The position numbers and the translations under genes are program-made. This document shows positions 1 through 11,525 of a DNA stretch of 64,000 bases, piece by piece. The notes under the pieces were generated by a model, which worked only from the letters and a program-made list of their open reading frames with translations, did not search any database and was not told the origin of the DNA. Position 1 is the first letter of the stretch, and each line of letters begins with the position of its first letter. Origin of the DNA: Sthenelais limicola (Eukaryota > Annelida > Polychaeta > Phyllodocida > Sigalionidae). The stretch covers positions 12,029,172 to 12,093,171 of the forward strand of contig OW804097.1 in the NCBI GenBank assembly GCA_942159475.1, in the 5' to 3' direction.

Positions 1-149
1 ATGGACTGAAACGCCGGACTTAAAAAATCATTGATGAAAGGGCATTAAATCTAATCTAAATCTATCGTCGGAAAAACTTCAAAAATCTTGTTCATTTTAT
101 GAATCATGTTTATTACAATCTTCTTTATGTATTCAAATCTTTTGTTAAA

Positions 150-258
150 GGGCTACCAGGAAGATCTCCATTGGAGAGGGATCAATGGTCCTATTCTTTA
201 TTTCATATTATGTATATATGTTTACTGAATAAAAGTTGTATAATAATAATAATAATAA
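150..258 (+). mobile_element. LINE 3' end with (TAA)n tail
   Basis: GGAAGATCTCCATTGGAGAG is followed by an AT-rich stretch, TGAATAAAAGTTGT and a (TAA)n tail. The same arrangement recurs at 40190-40320, so this is the 3' end of a non-LTR retrotransposon family. Its tail runs straight into the truncated Rep-A at 259, as if it inserted into Rep-A or both were cut together. No coding sequence is recognisable in 1-150. Confidence 0.6.
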
Positions 259-309
259 TTTACTAAATGTATACAACTGCCAATTGTACATTTTCTGAAG
301 ATCTGACCC
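259..309 (-). mobile_element. Rep-A, terminal 51 bp only
   Basis: TTTACTAAATGTATACAAC to CTGACCC, the GGGTCAG-end of Rep-A in minus orientation. The rest is lost at the junction with the LINE tail. Confidence 0.75.
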
Positions 310-323
310 ATATAAAGACCATG

Positions 324-636
324 TGTGATGCGTCACAGATAAATGGGACCGGGAGAGTATAGTTGTCACAGTATACTGAGTCACAAGTCGACAAAAATGG
401 ATTTTTCCATCTTATTAGAAAAGATGAGATTACAACGATGATAACATTTAGGAAATCTAAAAAGTATTTCTATGTTTAATGTTTATTTTTTTTATGTTTG
501 AAAACAAGTTTGCAATATTTCTGGGTGGGCAATTAATTACTTGTAAAGTAGTTACACATACTCCATGATTAAGAGGATTGCCACAAGCATAGTAAATACA
601 CTGTCTTGAAATTTGGTAAATATAGTGGTACAAAAG
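324..636 (-). mobile_element. Rep-D, truncated
   Basis: TGTGATGCGTCAC, then AGTCACAAGTCGACAAAAAT, AAAAGATGAGATTAC and TTTGCAATATTTCTG in the Rep-D order. It has an insertion of about 45 bp between the two terminal blocks and is cut by Rep-F at 638. Confidence 0.7.
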
Positions 637-637
637 T

Positions 638-800
638 CTAGGCCCAAAGTTGAGAAAGCCTCTTGCCTCAAACCGCAAAGTGTCGTTATAAAATGTCATT
701 TTATTCCCATCAAAAGGCGAGTCCTAAGCCAGGAAACCGATTAGCAAAGTATCACTGACATACCAACCAGCCTTATCTGATCTGAGGGTTTGGGCCTAGA
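638..800 (-). mobile_element. Rep-F
   Basis: CTAGGCCCAAAGTTGAGAAA to AGGGTTTGGGCCTAG. Confidence 0.82.
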
Positions 801-1317
801 GCGCCAGATCCTGTGAATAAAACTCTTTGAAAAATATCTATATAATAGCAACAAATATCAATAATGCCACACATGTAACACATACATCATAATAAACATA
901 GCCCTCATCGCGGAGTTCCACGAGAGGAAAAAAAGGCGGCATCAAATTTCCTTGATGCCCACTGATAACTTTGTTTCACCATTGTCATCATTTCTCATCT
1001 ATTGTCTTAATTCTATACTTGTTAGCTTGATTAGCTCATTTAGCATAAGCCATTTTTTATCTTTTAATTGATAGCCTTAGATAATTGCACATCATAGTTG
1101 TAGCTCTCACCTCAGCAGCAAGTCGAAAACCTTGTTTTCATTGTATAAGAAACTTGTTCTCATGTTAACTCATTGGAGAAGCTGTCGATATAAAGTCTTT
1201 AAAAAATTAACAGTTCATTTCATGTCTGCAACAAAAACGCAAATTCATGAAACACATCACATATGGAGGAGTGTCCGATGTGTTGCAACTCTCTGGGAAC
1301 CGGTGTTTCTGTACAGT
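801..1317. other. Unassigned AT-rich sequence
   Basis: I see no gene or repeat family here. Confidence 0.5.
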
Positions 1318-1552
1318 GGGTCAAGACGTCAGAAAATGTACAATAGGCAGCTCTACATATAAAGTAAATTCTGCTAAATTAGACAGAAAAATGGTTAATA
1401 CTACAGGAATATGACTATATTTGGTCTTACGTTGATTCGGAAAACCTGTTAGGTTGTGCTGATATGTACTTCAAACCTCAATTTTGTCTTGAATTAGGGT
1501 TTTTTGAGAAGATTATTGAAGGCGAATTGTACATTTTCTGGCGATCTAACCC
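1318..1552 (+). mobile_element. Rep-A full length, diverged
   Basis: Begins GGGTCAAGACGTCAGAAAA and ends CATTTTCTGGCGATCTAACCC. The central block is diverged from both main subfamilies. No clear target duplication. Confidence 0.85.
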
Positions 1553-1675
1553 ACGTAGAGATTTGTTGTAACAAATTAGTGGACAACCAACAAACATTGT
1601 TGCCGCCGTTTTTCCTCTAGTAGAGTTCCACTATTAATTAGACAACCATTAAATAGATAGACGATATTACCATAA

Positions 1676-1910
1676 GGGTGAAGTCACCAGAAAATGTACA
1701 ATTCACCTTCACCAATTCTCTCAAATAACCCAAATGTCAGACGAAAATAAAGTTAAAAATACAGTTCAACCTAACCAAACAGATTGCTAGAATCAATGCA
1801 ATGCCAAATATACTAGAATTTACCTAGTATTGACCAAATTGCAGCCTTATTTAGCAAAATTTGATAAATGTGTAGAGCTGCCAATTGAACATTTTCTGAA
1901 AACCTGACCC
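1676..1910 (-). mobile_element. Rep-A full length (subfamily 1)
   Basis: Begins GGGTGAAGTCACCAGAAAA and ends CTGACCC. Flanks ATAA and ATAT differ at one of four bases. Subfamily 1 is marked by CTAGTATTGACC and TTGCTAGAATCAATGC in this orientation. Confidence 0.9.
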
Positions 1911-2016
1911 ATATCATGTATCCATTACACTGGGAGGGATGGAGACATAGTTGGCACATGAGACGCTAAATGTGAGTACATTATCACAAGCTTTGTACGC
2001 TGGTGTATATACATAT

Positions 2017-2112
2017 GGGCCTAGTCGCCGGAACATGTACATTTGGCCTTCACCAATCCTCGTAAATGACCAGAATATAATTAGAAATGATGCTCAAAAT
2101 ACAGTTCAATAA
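2017..2112 (-). mobile_element. Rep-A 3'-truncated fragment
   Basis: Starts GGGCCTAGTCGCCGGAACA and stops near CAGTTCAATAACAG, shortly before Rep-C begins. Confidence 0.7.
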
Positions 2113-2144
2113 CAGAACATATTTCGATAATACGGGACGCCATT

Positions 2145-2500
2145 AGGGGATTTGCATAGCCGCCATTTTGAATACTGATTAGCATGGAATTATGGGACTA
2201 ATATCCAGTACAGTACCAGTTCAGCATGGACTATCTATCAATGTTCTAATATCAATATACATGTATTATAATAGTATTATAGTATTATTATAAATATTAC
2301 ATGTTTCCATAACACAAGCCTCCATCTTTCCCATCATGCATTTCGTTCTTATAGATCATTTATACAGGGTAGCCTACGATATTGGTGAAAACATTCTTAC
2401 ACATTTTGCCAAATATCTATACGTTATATTTCAACAGAATCTATTCCAGCATACACTGTGGCACATTCTTTATTGGTCATACACATTGAACATCATTACA
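2145..2500 (+). mobile_element. Rep-C, 3' end decayed
   Basis: AGGGGATTTGCATAGCCGCC, then TTCAGCATGGA, TTTCCCATCATGCATTT and TGATATTGGTGAAAACATTC in the usual order. The closing inverted end is lost before the Rep-A chimera. Confidence 0.8.
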
Positions 2501-2502
2501 AA

Positions 2503-2780
2503 CAATTTGGTCAATACTAGGTAAATTCGAGTACATTCGGCATTGATTTGATTCTAAGAATCTGTTTGGTGAGCTTTCACCAATTCTCTCAAATAGCCCA
2601 AATTTCAGACGAAAATAAAGTTCAAAATACAGTCCAATCTACCCAAACAGATTGCTAGAATCAATGCAATGCCGAATATACTCGAATTTACCTAGTATTG
2701 GCCAAATTGCAGCCTAATTTAACAGAATTTATCTGACCTGTGTATAACTACCAATTGTACATTTGCTGACGACCCGACCC
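2503..2780 (-). mobile_element. Rep-A head-to-head chimera
   Basis: 2503-2570 is the Rep-A centre in plus orientation. 2572-2780 is Rep-A in minus orientation to its normal GACCC end. The two parts share about 62 bp as an inverted repeat separated by about 65 bp, so the unit can fold back. It has only one genuine terminus. Confidence 0.75.
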
Positions 2781-4360
2781 ATATAACACATGTACTCCTA
2801 TATATCGGCCATTAACAACCAAATAAACAATAATAAATCCTGTTCTAGCCATGAATCCGCCTCCAAGCAGCGACCACCACATTCCTCTCCCACCTTATTC
2901 TGCCCTTGACCTGGATCTCCCTTATTATGACGTCAGTAATGTCTATTAATAGAAGGAGGACACCTTGATGAGGGAATCCTCCCCCGACTTCTGGGCTCGT
3001 TGCCAAGGTAGCAGACACGACGTACACATGTCTTGAGTGACAAAAAGGCAATGTGCCAACCAAGGGTAAACACGGGGGTGTTATATATAAACATATTATA
3101 TTATATATAGATGCATGGTTGGATCTTTTTAAGGTTGGAGCTTTATTCTTTTGGTTGATCATAATTATTCAGAAATAGTGCTTTTAATTGGTAAATTTGG
3201 GTTGTTTTTGGTTTGGCCTTTGAAATAGTATAACTATTTTTATAGTTCACAAGAAATAAAAGTTTTTGAAAGTGACTTAAGTGAAAAAAAAGAAAAAGGT
3301 TTGAATAAATATTTGCAATGCAAGTGCAGAGAGATGAATAGAAGAATTTTTTTTTTTTTTTTAACGTTTTTATTTTCATAGACATACGGAAACATGGCAG
3401 AATAGGACACTTCGCTTGTTAAGTCAAGCGCTCTTCGGAACCTTCTGCTCCAAGTCAATGTGAGATGCAGATGGCCTTAACTATATTGGCAAAACGGTGA
3501 AATCTTCATTAAATATATAATTATATAATCGGATACAGGTAATTAATTTTACAAAAAAATGTACAAAAGAATGTACTTGAACAGTGTTTAAATGGGACTA
3601 AAAGAAATATACAGAACTTATTGTTATATCATATTACACAATCATGACATAACAATGATTAACCATATTATTATTAATATTCTAAATTAACCACGAACTC
3701 TAATCACTATAATTACTTATCATCAATCTAAAAAAACAAGGTTATGTGGTGACAGAATGTCGATCGGTTTGAAAGAAAATGGTTTGATATAATCTAAATC
3801 TTGATGTATAACTTAATCTAATTTGTCTCAAAACTCTTAAATTATTGTGACTTTGCTCCATTATTTTGAATGAGAATAGCATGAATATGTAATTAGACCC
3901 TATAAAATTGATTACTAAAATTGAATACATTAATTGCAGTATAGTGAAACTCTAGTAAGAGGATCAGGTAACATCAGAGTTGGTATAGCCACTCACAGTT
4001 ACCCAGGCCACGAACATTGATTCTTTTATACATGTTTAACCTAATAAAAAGCTGTCAGTCGGATCCCGGGGTCTCAAGCCCCCGGTCTCTATTTTAATCT
4101 CATGTTACAATAGCTACACACTCTTCAACATAATCTAAAGTTCCAGTGCCTAATTGGTATTTAAACATCGTAACTGGGCTCAATAATTTCCCAAAGCCAA
4201 CAATCACTTTGGCCTATCCCTTTGATTTCAAAGTTCATTTGTGTGGTCGTGGAAAGTGGAGGTGCATCGGAATTTTCATTTTGTCAGACTGGAAATAAAC
4301 TAGGGTGTTTACTGCATGTAAGGCGATCTTGTTGCGGGGTGGGGGAGAGAGAGATATTTG
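2781..4360. other. Unassigned AT-rich sequence
   Basis: Contains a T-run at 3346-3362 that could be the A-tail of a minus-strand retroelement, but nothing recognisable lies beside it. A GGATCCCGGGGTCTCAAGCCCC GC island sits near 4060. Confidence 0.45.
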
Positions 4361-4500
4361 TTACACTGTCTCAAAATTTGGTATGCTATAAACAGCGTTA
4401 AGCTCCCCAAATATGAAAACATTCCAACAAAGACATTCTGCAAATAAAGCACTTTGAAAAATATCCTTTCTGCGACTTGTAAATCATTTTCCTGTAGCAC
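4361..4500 (+). mobile_element. Rep-D right-end fragment
   Basis: AACATTCCAACAAAGACATTC to TTCTGCGACTTGTAAATCAT. Confidence 0.65.
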
Positions 4501-5184
4501 TATCCGACAATTATAATTACTATATTCTCAAAGGATTTAGGTTTTCCTCAATAATGATTGCGGTGGAAACTCATGAAAGATGACTGAAATAAACAGCTTG
4601 TTGTCACCTTTGCATTGGGAGGCGGTTCTCCCAACATTGTATCCTGAATTGAGGGGATTGGGTTACATGAGGAAGGGTATAAGAAAAGTCAGGAATGTAG
4701 GATCCGCCCTTGGTAATATTAACTTGATCTGGGTGTATGGATATGTGGATATGGTGACTCAGAAACCTCAAACTTATGTCAAACTGACAGCTACATTGGT
4801 TGTCATGGTAACCACTCCCACAGTGACCTTGCCATGGAGGAGTGGGTGGGGGACCAGGGGAATTACCTGGTGGAGGAGTGGAGAGGTGGGGAACCAGGCG
4901 ACTTGTTTTTAGTTCTTTTTTTTCTTCTTTTCACTTCCCCTCTCACTTTACCTACTATATACTCACACAAAGGAAGAAAGAGCATTGCCTCAACATCCCA
5001 GCGAATGAAATGAATAGTAAAATATCAACAATGCATAAATCGATTATGGGTACCGTAATAAAAAGAGCAATAGGGGCGGATATTGTAGGCTACATATACA
5101 AAATGAAATAATGCATGTATTATCTGCGACGTGCAAGTATCCATGTTTAGAATCAATTGCGTCACTTCCATGCAAAAGTAAAGT
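4501..5184. other. Unassigned, G-rich repeat at 4840-4900
   Basis: GGAGGAGTGGGTGGGGGACC and GGAGGAGTGGAGAGGTGGGG form a two-unit imperfect repeat. A 110-codon frame at 4580 shows no domain. Confidence 0.45.
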
Positions 5185-5272
5185 GTCTACATACAGGTTA
5201 ACTAAGGATTTGGTTGAAGTAGGAATATTTAAGGCGACTGAAACCAACGAGTTAGTTAACCTGTATGTAGAC
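5185..5272. repeat. 20-bp perfect inverted repeat
   Basis: GTCTACATACAGGTTAACTA (5185-5204) and TAGTTAACCTGTATGTAGAC (5253-5272), 48-bp loop. A related ACAGGTTAACAAACGAGTTG occurs at about 8693. Possibly TIRs of a tiny 88-bp element. Confidence 0.85.
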
Positions 5273-5390
5273 AACTGTATGTAGGGGATTGAGTTATAAT
5301 GGATCACTACATTCATACACCACATGCCATGCATTAATATCATGATAACATTGCTATAAATGCCATTAATTTATAACCAAACGCAGGAGG

Positions 5391-5848
5391 TCTTGTGTGA
5401 GGGGTTGTGGCAAGGAATAAGGGTGCAGTAGGAAGGAGGAGGAAGAGAATAGACAGGCAGCCTGAGAGACAGGGGAAAGAAGGAGAGGGGGGAGACGGGG
5501 GGAGGGAGAAGGAGTAGAGAGAGAGGGAAGAGTGCATATATATACATGGAGAAGGTGAGAGAAAGAAATGGAGAGAGAGGAGGGGGAGAGAGGAGGGGGA
5601 CAGAGGAGGGGGACAGAGGAGGGGGACGGAGGAGGGGGACAGAGGAGGGGGACAGAGGAGGGGGACAGAGGAAGAGAGAGGGAAAGGGAGAGAGAGGGAG
5701 AGAGAGGGAAAGGGGGAGCGAGAGGGAGAGAGAGAGGGAGAGAAAGGGAGATGGAGGGAGAAGAAAGTGAGAGAAAGTGAGAGAGAGGGGAGAGAGGGAG
5801 AGGGAGGGAGGGGAGAGGGAGAGAGAGAGGGAGATAGAGAGGGACGAA
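5391..5848 (+). repeat. Polypurine tract, 13-bp minisatellite core
   Basis: About 460 bp almost wholly A/G on the plus strand. 5577-5665 repeats GAGGAGGGGGACA. Long open frames on both strands result from lack of T, not from coding. Confidence 0.93.
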
Positions 5849-6420
5849 AAAATAAATCCAGTGATGTCTGCATGAGTACAGAAAGAAATCATTGCTCTGC
5901 GGTGTGTTGTAGAGTGGCGACACCTAGATTGCACCCAAAACAACACAAATCAGTCTCGTTCACGCTTCGAAGTCTTGACACCAGAGGGGGACAGCTGCAA
6001 AGCGAACCACCACCGGGGATCTGGGTGATGTATTTGTATTTAAGATTTTTATTCAGTCAAAGGCATTGTGTACAAGTACATTATTCTCAGAATTTGCTGA
6101 TTTTCTAATATTTCCATACTTTTACAATTCTCAAAATTTTAGTGACGATGTTGTTCACATAAATAATAATAATAGTATGACATATGATTATAGACAAAGT
6201 AAAACCACTTGGCAAGTAAGACAGATGTATAAAAACAAACACCAGCGCGTTGTTCAACATCATGACAATCATTGTAATTTTTTCAAAGGGATTTCTAACA
6301 ATTTTACATTCCAAAACATGTAAATGTGTTATTCTCTAGTAAAACACTACACATTATATTCAAAACTTGGCGTGTAAGCTCTATTCTGTATAAGTTATAT
6401 TAGTTCATATGGTTATCATA
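5849..6420. other. Unassigned
   Basis: ACACCAGAGGGGGACAGC near 5980 is weakly CTCF-like. The rest is plain AT-rich sequence. Confidence 0.4.
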
Positions 6421-6515
6421 TGTGATGTGTCACAATAAAGTGAGTCAGATTTCAGAGATATCATCATAATTGAAAAGATGAGATCGAGCGGATTGCAATG
6501 ATGGTAAAGATACGG

Positions 6516-6644
6516 TTGGTGAGTAAGTGACAAAATTCTCAAATAAACACAAGTCCACCAGATTTTATTTGAAGTTGTTGATTTATTTGAAGATTACTCG
6601 ACCTTATACATGTTTCGGGCCGGGTTGGGCCCTTCATCAGTAGA
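6516..6644 (-). mobile_element. Penelope-like or retrozyme fragment with hammerhead-like core
   Basis: About 129 bp interrupts a Rep-D unit between GATGGTAAAGATACGG and TTAGGATATC. On the minus strand it has CTGATGA (plus 6634-6640), a GGGCC/GGCCC hairpin with loop CAACCC, then GAAAC (plus 6612-6616), and an AAATAAA-rich tail. This is the order of hammerhead ribozyme core strands, except for one extra A after CTGATGA. Hammerheads are known from Penelope-like elements and retrozymes. The assignment is tentative. Confidence 0.45.
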
Positions 6645-6728
6645 TTAGGATATCTTATTTAAAAGTACTTCTATATAATTATTATGCACTATCTTTCACT
6701 ATAGTAAAGTAGTTAATTATACTCCTAA

Positions 6729-7080
6729 GGCCAAAAAAAATAATAGGTGTGTTTCCGATTTATCTGGCTAACAACTAGGTAGGGGGGGTAACTTTTTTTT
6801 TTTTAATTTTTTTTTGGGGGAAACCACCTCCCAGGAACTGAAAAAAATATCTATTTCATAACAATAGTTGTTTTAAACATGGGAAATGTGCTTTGTGACA
6901 GTTCTGGGTTAGGAAAACCTGTTTTCCGGCTTTCATAAGCTTTTTTTGTCAAAAAATCTCAAAAAAGTAAGATATGATTTTTTAAAAAATCAGGTATAGT
7001 AAAATAAAAGTTAGGTAGGGTAAGGTTTTTCTAGGTAGGGGGGGGGGTAAATCGGAAACACACCTATCTTTTTTTTGGCC
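6729..7080 (+). mobile_element. Rep-B full length, TAA target duplication
   Basis: GGCCAAAAAAAATAATAGG and its mirror CCTATCTTTTTTTTGGCC bound 352 bp. The TAGGTGTGTTTCCGATTTA block at the left returns inverted at the right. TAA lies on both sides. The sister Rep-D units at 7590 and 8120 show the empty site (TCCTTA[A]GTCAAAC). A 3-bp TAA duplication with GGCC ends fits PIF/Harbinger-type MITEs. That class is an inference. Confidence 0.9.
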
Positions 7081-8869
7081 TAAGGACAAACTCAGATATG
7101 CATAGATATAGCCGATACACATGCTCGGAATTTGGTACATGTATTCATGCTACTGGCAGGGCTAAGCACCCCAAAGAAGAGAACATTCCTACAAAGAGAT
7201 CTTGCGAAAAAAAATCATAAGATATCCATTTTGCGACTTGTGACTCATTTTTTACATTCCCACACAAAAATTCATCTTTGCTTTACATCTCTGTCGCTCT
7301 TGAAGTTCTGTGTGATGTAGGCCTAACTAATGTAATCATCGCTTCTATATAATTAACCAGTTTAAACTCGTTGATATAATTAACTCATTCTTGGTTGTCA
7401 TTTTCATATTTCTGCAGTATTAAAATATATTCTTTATGGTGAGTATATCAAAAACAGATTTTGAGATTCTGAAAAGATGAGATCAAGCGATTCCAATGAT
7501 AGTAAACACGGGGCGTAAACATTAGGATATCTAATAAGTACTTCTACTTATATTTACTATCTCTCACTATGATTAAGTAGTTAATTATAGTCCTTAGTCA
7601 AACTCAGATATGCATAGATATATTTGATACAGTCTTGGAATTTGGTACATGTATTCATGCTACTGGCAGCGCTAAGCACCAAAAAAAGCCGAACATTCCA
7701 ACAAAAAGATCTTGCGAATACATCTCTTTAAAGAAATCCATTGTGACTCATTCTCCTGTGACACATCACCTATTTGCATTCCCGCACATTGATCAATTGA
7801 TCTTTGCTTTACATCTGTATCGCTCTTGAAGTTCTGTGTGATGTAGGCCTAACTAATGTAATCATCGCTTCTATGTAATTAACCAGTTCAAACTCGTTGA
7901 TATAATTAACTCATTCTTGGTTGTCATTTTCATATTTCTGCAGTATTAAAATATATTCTTTATGGTGAGTATATCAAAAACAGATTTTGAGATTCTGAAA
8001 AGATGAGATCAAGCGATTCCAATGATAGTAAACACGGGGGCTAAAAATTAGGATATCTAATAAGTAGCCTACTTCTACTTATATGTACTATCTCTCACTA
8101 TAATAAAGTAGTTAATTATAGTCCTTAAGTCAAACTCAGATATATGCATAGATATAGTCGCTACACAATCTTGGAATTTGGTACATGTATTCATGCTACT
8201 GGCAGGGCTAAGCACAAAAAAGCAGAACATTCCAACAAAGAGATCGTGCCAATAAATCCCTTTGAAAGATATCCGTTGTGACTCATTTTCCCGGGACACG
8301 TCACCTATTCTCGCACATTCATCAATTGATCTTTGCTTTACATCTCTATCACTCTTGAAGTTCTGTGTGATGTAAGCTTAACTAATATAATCATCGCTTC
8401 TATATAATTAACTTATGAATATGTGTTTGTCATTTTCATATTTATGATTTATGATGAGTATATCAAAAGGTGCAATAGCTGTAATACATTCTGACTTAAT
8501 GTCAGGTCTCTCTCTCTGTATATACATATTAATAATGTGTAGTAAAGTCGTAAAAAGTACAACTACCGAGTCCAGTTTTTTGTGGGTTTTGATTGAAGTA
8601 GTGTCCTGTCATGTTTCTACTAGCGGGTCAATTTTTGTTGGAGGATGGTATAATAATAATAATTGATTCGATCGGATTACCTTTTGATATACAGGTTAAC
8701 AAACGAGTTGGTTGACAGGGCGTTAATATTGTACGAGTTGTCCTTTATTATATTTACCTTTAATCATATAAAGAAAATAACTTGTTGAAGCTAATTTGTG
8801 GAACAGTAGTTCTGGTAGTTCAGGAGTCATGGTTATACATGTATATCACTCAGTTATATGGGTGAAGTC

Positions 8870-9094
8870 GCCCGAAAATGTACAATTCACTGTCACCAAT
8901 TCTCTCAAATAACCCAAATGTCAGACGAAAATATAGTTCAAAATACAGTTCAACCTAACCAAACAGATTGCTAGAATAACTGCAATGCCGAATATACTCG
9001 AATTTACCTAGTATTGACCAAATTGCAGTCTAATTTAGCAGAATTTACTAAATGTGTACAGCTGCCAATTGTACATTTTCTGAAAATCTGACCC
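8870..9094 (-). mobile_element. Rep-A full length with ATAT target duplication
   Basis: GGGTGAAGTCGCCCGAAAA to AATCTGACCC. ATAT occurs at 8866-8869 and 9095-9098. Subfamily 1. Confidence 0.9.
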
Positions 9095-9111
9095 ATATAC
9101 GCGTGACGTGT

Positions 9112-9331
9112 GGGCCAAGTCATCAGAAAATGTACAGTTGGAAGCACTTCATATTGTAGTATATTTTGCTAAATTAGGCTGAAATATGAAAAATACTGGG
9201 TATATCTGAGTAGGCCTATTATATGGGTATATATATGTGGTTTTGTCTTATTCAGAAAATCTGTTTGGTTAAGTGAACTGTATTTTGAACCACATTTTTG
9301 TCTTAAATTAACTTGGGTTATTTGAGAAGAG
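9112..9331 (+). mobile_element. Rep-A, 3'-truncated
   Basis: Starts GGGCCAAGTCATCAGAAAA 17 bp after the previous copy and runs to TTATTTGAGAAGAGTG, lacking the last 40 bp. A local TATATGGGTATATATATG expansion lies in the middle. Confidence 0.8.
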
Positions 9332-10130
9332 TGTTTTTATACGATATCTGTAAATGTATACATAATCTCCAAACTTACTATGTGGGGAATAGTTTATTAC
9401 AACTGACACTTCTTACAATTTATGTTCGTTCGTCAAGTTGCCAGTTGGTTTCTGAAAATTTTGAAATCGTAAAAAATAAGGACCTTGTGGCAATCAAATC
9501 TCTCTCATTTCACGAAAACTTGAAGAAAACTAATTTTGTCTCTTCAGGTTGTGGGAAACAAATTTCTGCATCTGTTGATATATCGCATGTTGAATGCATC
9601 TTTGTCCCACTATGAGTCGAGGGTAGAAATGGTAAAAAATAACCAATTTCGACGTGGTTTTGGAAGACATCAGGAATGAGGAAACATCGTGTCTATAATC
9701 AGAATGATCGACCACCCTGATTATTTCATAAGGTTGATATCCAAATTCCATTTATGACATGATGTATTGTAAATATTGAATTCTCAAATAATCGACTATA
9801 GGAAGAAGTGAAAGCAAATTAAACCAATGTAAACTCAATAAGAATACTAGTTAAATGGTGAATATAGCCCAAAATATGGCCAGAATGATGACATCACCAA
9901 TAATGGAGCATAGGTATGCTTACTTGGTTGCCATGGTTACATCAGTAATTTCAATTAAAAAACAAAACAAATTAAATATCAAGTTTAGCCCTATAATTGG
10001 AAGTATACCAAACTATAACTTCCAAATTAAAGGGTAGAAATAAATATTTATATAAGTGTCCATGTCATGGGCCTTATTTAGCGAATTACCTTTTTAAATA
10101 TGTTTCATACAAAAAGGCAAGAATGTATCT
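9332..10130. other. Unassigned
   Basis: A 100-codon frame at 9313 is partly Rep-A and shows no domain. No repeat family recognised. Confidence 0.4.
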
Positions 10131-10370
10131 GGGTCAGATTTTCAAAAAATGTACAATTGGCAGCTCTACACATTTAGAAAATTCTGCTTAATTTGGCTGA
10201 AAAATGATGAATACCGGGTATATCTAATTATATTTGGGATCGCATTGATTTAAAGTATCAGTTCTGTTATGTTCAACTGAATTTTGAAGCTCATTTTTGT
10301 CTTAACTGTGGGTTATTCGAGAGGATTGGTGAAGGGGAATTGTAGCCTACATTTTCTGAAAATCTGTCCC
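10131..10370 (+). mobile_element. Rep-A full length (subfamily 2), ATCT target duplication
   Basis: GGGTCAGATTTTCA to AATCTGTCCC, with ATCT at 10127-10130 and 10371-10374. Subfamily 2 is marked by AATACCGGGTATATCT and AAAGTATCAGTTCTG. Its ends are near-perfect inverted repeats of about 28 bp. Confidence 0.92.
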
Positions 10371-10679
10371 ATCTATCCATGAACATGATATGCTGAACCA
10401 AATGTTTAAATCCACTTTTTAATCTCCCTCCTAGCATTAACCCGTGTCACTACTCAGCACCTCCCCCTGCGGAAAGTATCCATGGAATTCTCTGAAGTTT
10501 CTTCCATGCATAGACGTATCAAATGGGGCTCTCCCTTGTCTTTTTATCCAGGTATTTATGTTACAAAAACGTGCTGAGATCTGAAGCAAGGATAACATAT
10601 CAAAAATTAAAACACCCGGGGAGAAAATCCAGGTTCTCGTCTGCTCATCTTCACAAGATCAGACATGGTCAAGTCGCAG

Positions 10680-10945
10680 CCGACAATTTACCCGTCAGAA
10701 GTCATGGTTCCATGTCAAGTGCGGGACTGCAACATGGCGGCGCCCATTGTGCGCCGCCATTGTTCCCGTCACGTGAAGGATTTCCCGCCTTAGTCGCGGT
10801 CACCCGATACGTCATTATCCCGCTGTGAGTGTCTAGTCTCGCGAGAGCGTGAGGAGTTCTGGTCACAAGGGGGAGGCAGACGATTTCTTCTTCCAAAGTG
10901 CGCGCGCAACACGGCGCACATGCCCTGCCATCTGGTGGTCTGTGT
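10680..10945. promoter_or_regulatory. CpG-rich block with TCTCGCGAGA and CTCF-like site
   Basis: Locally GC- and CpG-rich in an AT-rich window. TCTCGCGAGA at 10837-10846 is the palindromic promoter motif known from animal housekeeping promoters. The minus strand at 10925-10939 reads ACCACCAGATGGCAG, a close match to the CTCF core. GCGCGCGC-type runs and ATGGCGGCGCC occur too. No exon is recognisable beside it. Confidence 0.45.
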
Positions 10946-11409
10946 GGCATGCTGTTCTCACGTGATACAACAACATGGCCACAGGGAACACAATTCTGAG
11001 AATATGTTTTGTTGAAAATAAGAATATTTTGTATTATTAGGTTAAATTCCATAGCCTTGATAGAGAACCAACAAATGTGTAGGCCCTACACATAAGTTCC
11101 CTTAGTCATGGAGAGGCACTTCGTTTCATGTTGTGCACAACATGAGTATTTCTTTTTAACATCTGAGTATTACAGACAAAATTGCTTAAAGTATATCAAC
11201 AGGTAAAAGTAAAATGTCAAATATGGGGCATACAATGTAAACTAGATGTGTACATAATTTGGTAATATTGTAGGAAATGTAAAGTTATATTTTCCACAAT
11301 GTCATGTAGGAGAGGAACCACTGTAAGTGCTAAAGACGGAAAACTGCCAAATATAATTGCAGAGATGTACCAATGGGGAGCAAAGTAATTGCCAATAAAA
11401 TGATTATAT

Positions 11410-11410
<1 letters not shown>

Positions 11411-11450
<40 letters not shown>
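11411..11450 (+). repeat. (TCAA)10 microsatellite
   Basis: Ten perfect units. Confidence 0.95.
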
Positions 11451-11451
<1 letters not shown>

Positions 11452-11525
11452 GGCTCAGCATTTATAAGCCCCCAGAGAATCTAATTTGATCACACAATCT
11501 ATCTTCTCTTTACAATCGTATTATA

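Larger units (their letters stand above)
6421..8468 (-). mobile_element. Rep-D tandem cluster with nested insertions
   Basis: Rep-D sequence is repeated head to tail. The anchor CAAACTCAGATATGCATAG recurs at 7087, 7599 and 8131 (periods 512 and 532). The first unit is broken by the hammerhead-like fragment (6516-6644) and Rep-B (6729-7080). Each unit joins a Rep-D right half to about 200 bp of other DNA (GATGTAGGCCTAACTAATG) and a Rep-D left half, so the repeating unit is larger than one element. Confidence 0.8.

Noticed and set aside
1690..1789. Recurrent 36-codon frame in Rep-A (TRKCTIHLHQFSQITQ...)
   Set aside because: It appears in many copies only because the copies are alike. It lacks a conserved start, and indels and stops differ freely among copies.
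5340..5946. Open frames of 177-191 codons on the minus strand
   Set aside because: Same cause: low-complexity polypyrimidine reading, three overlapping frames at once.
10702..11052. 116-codon minus-strand frame in the CpG-rich block
   Set aside because: No recognisable domain. The open reading is explained by GC content. A coding exon cannot be supported.
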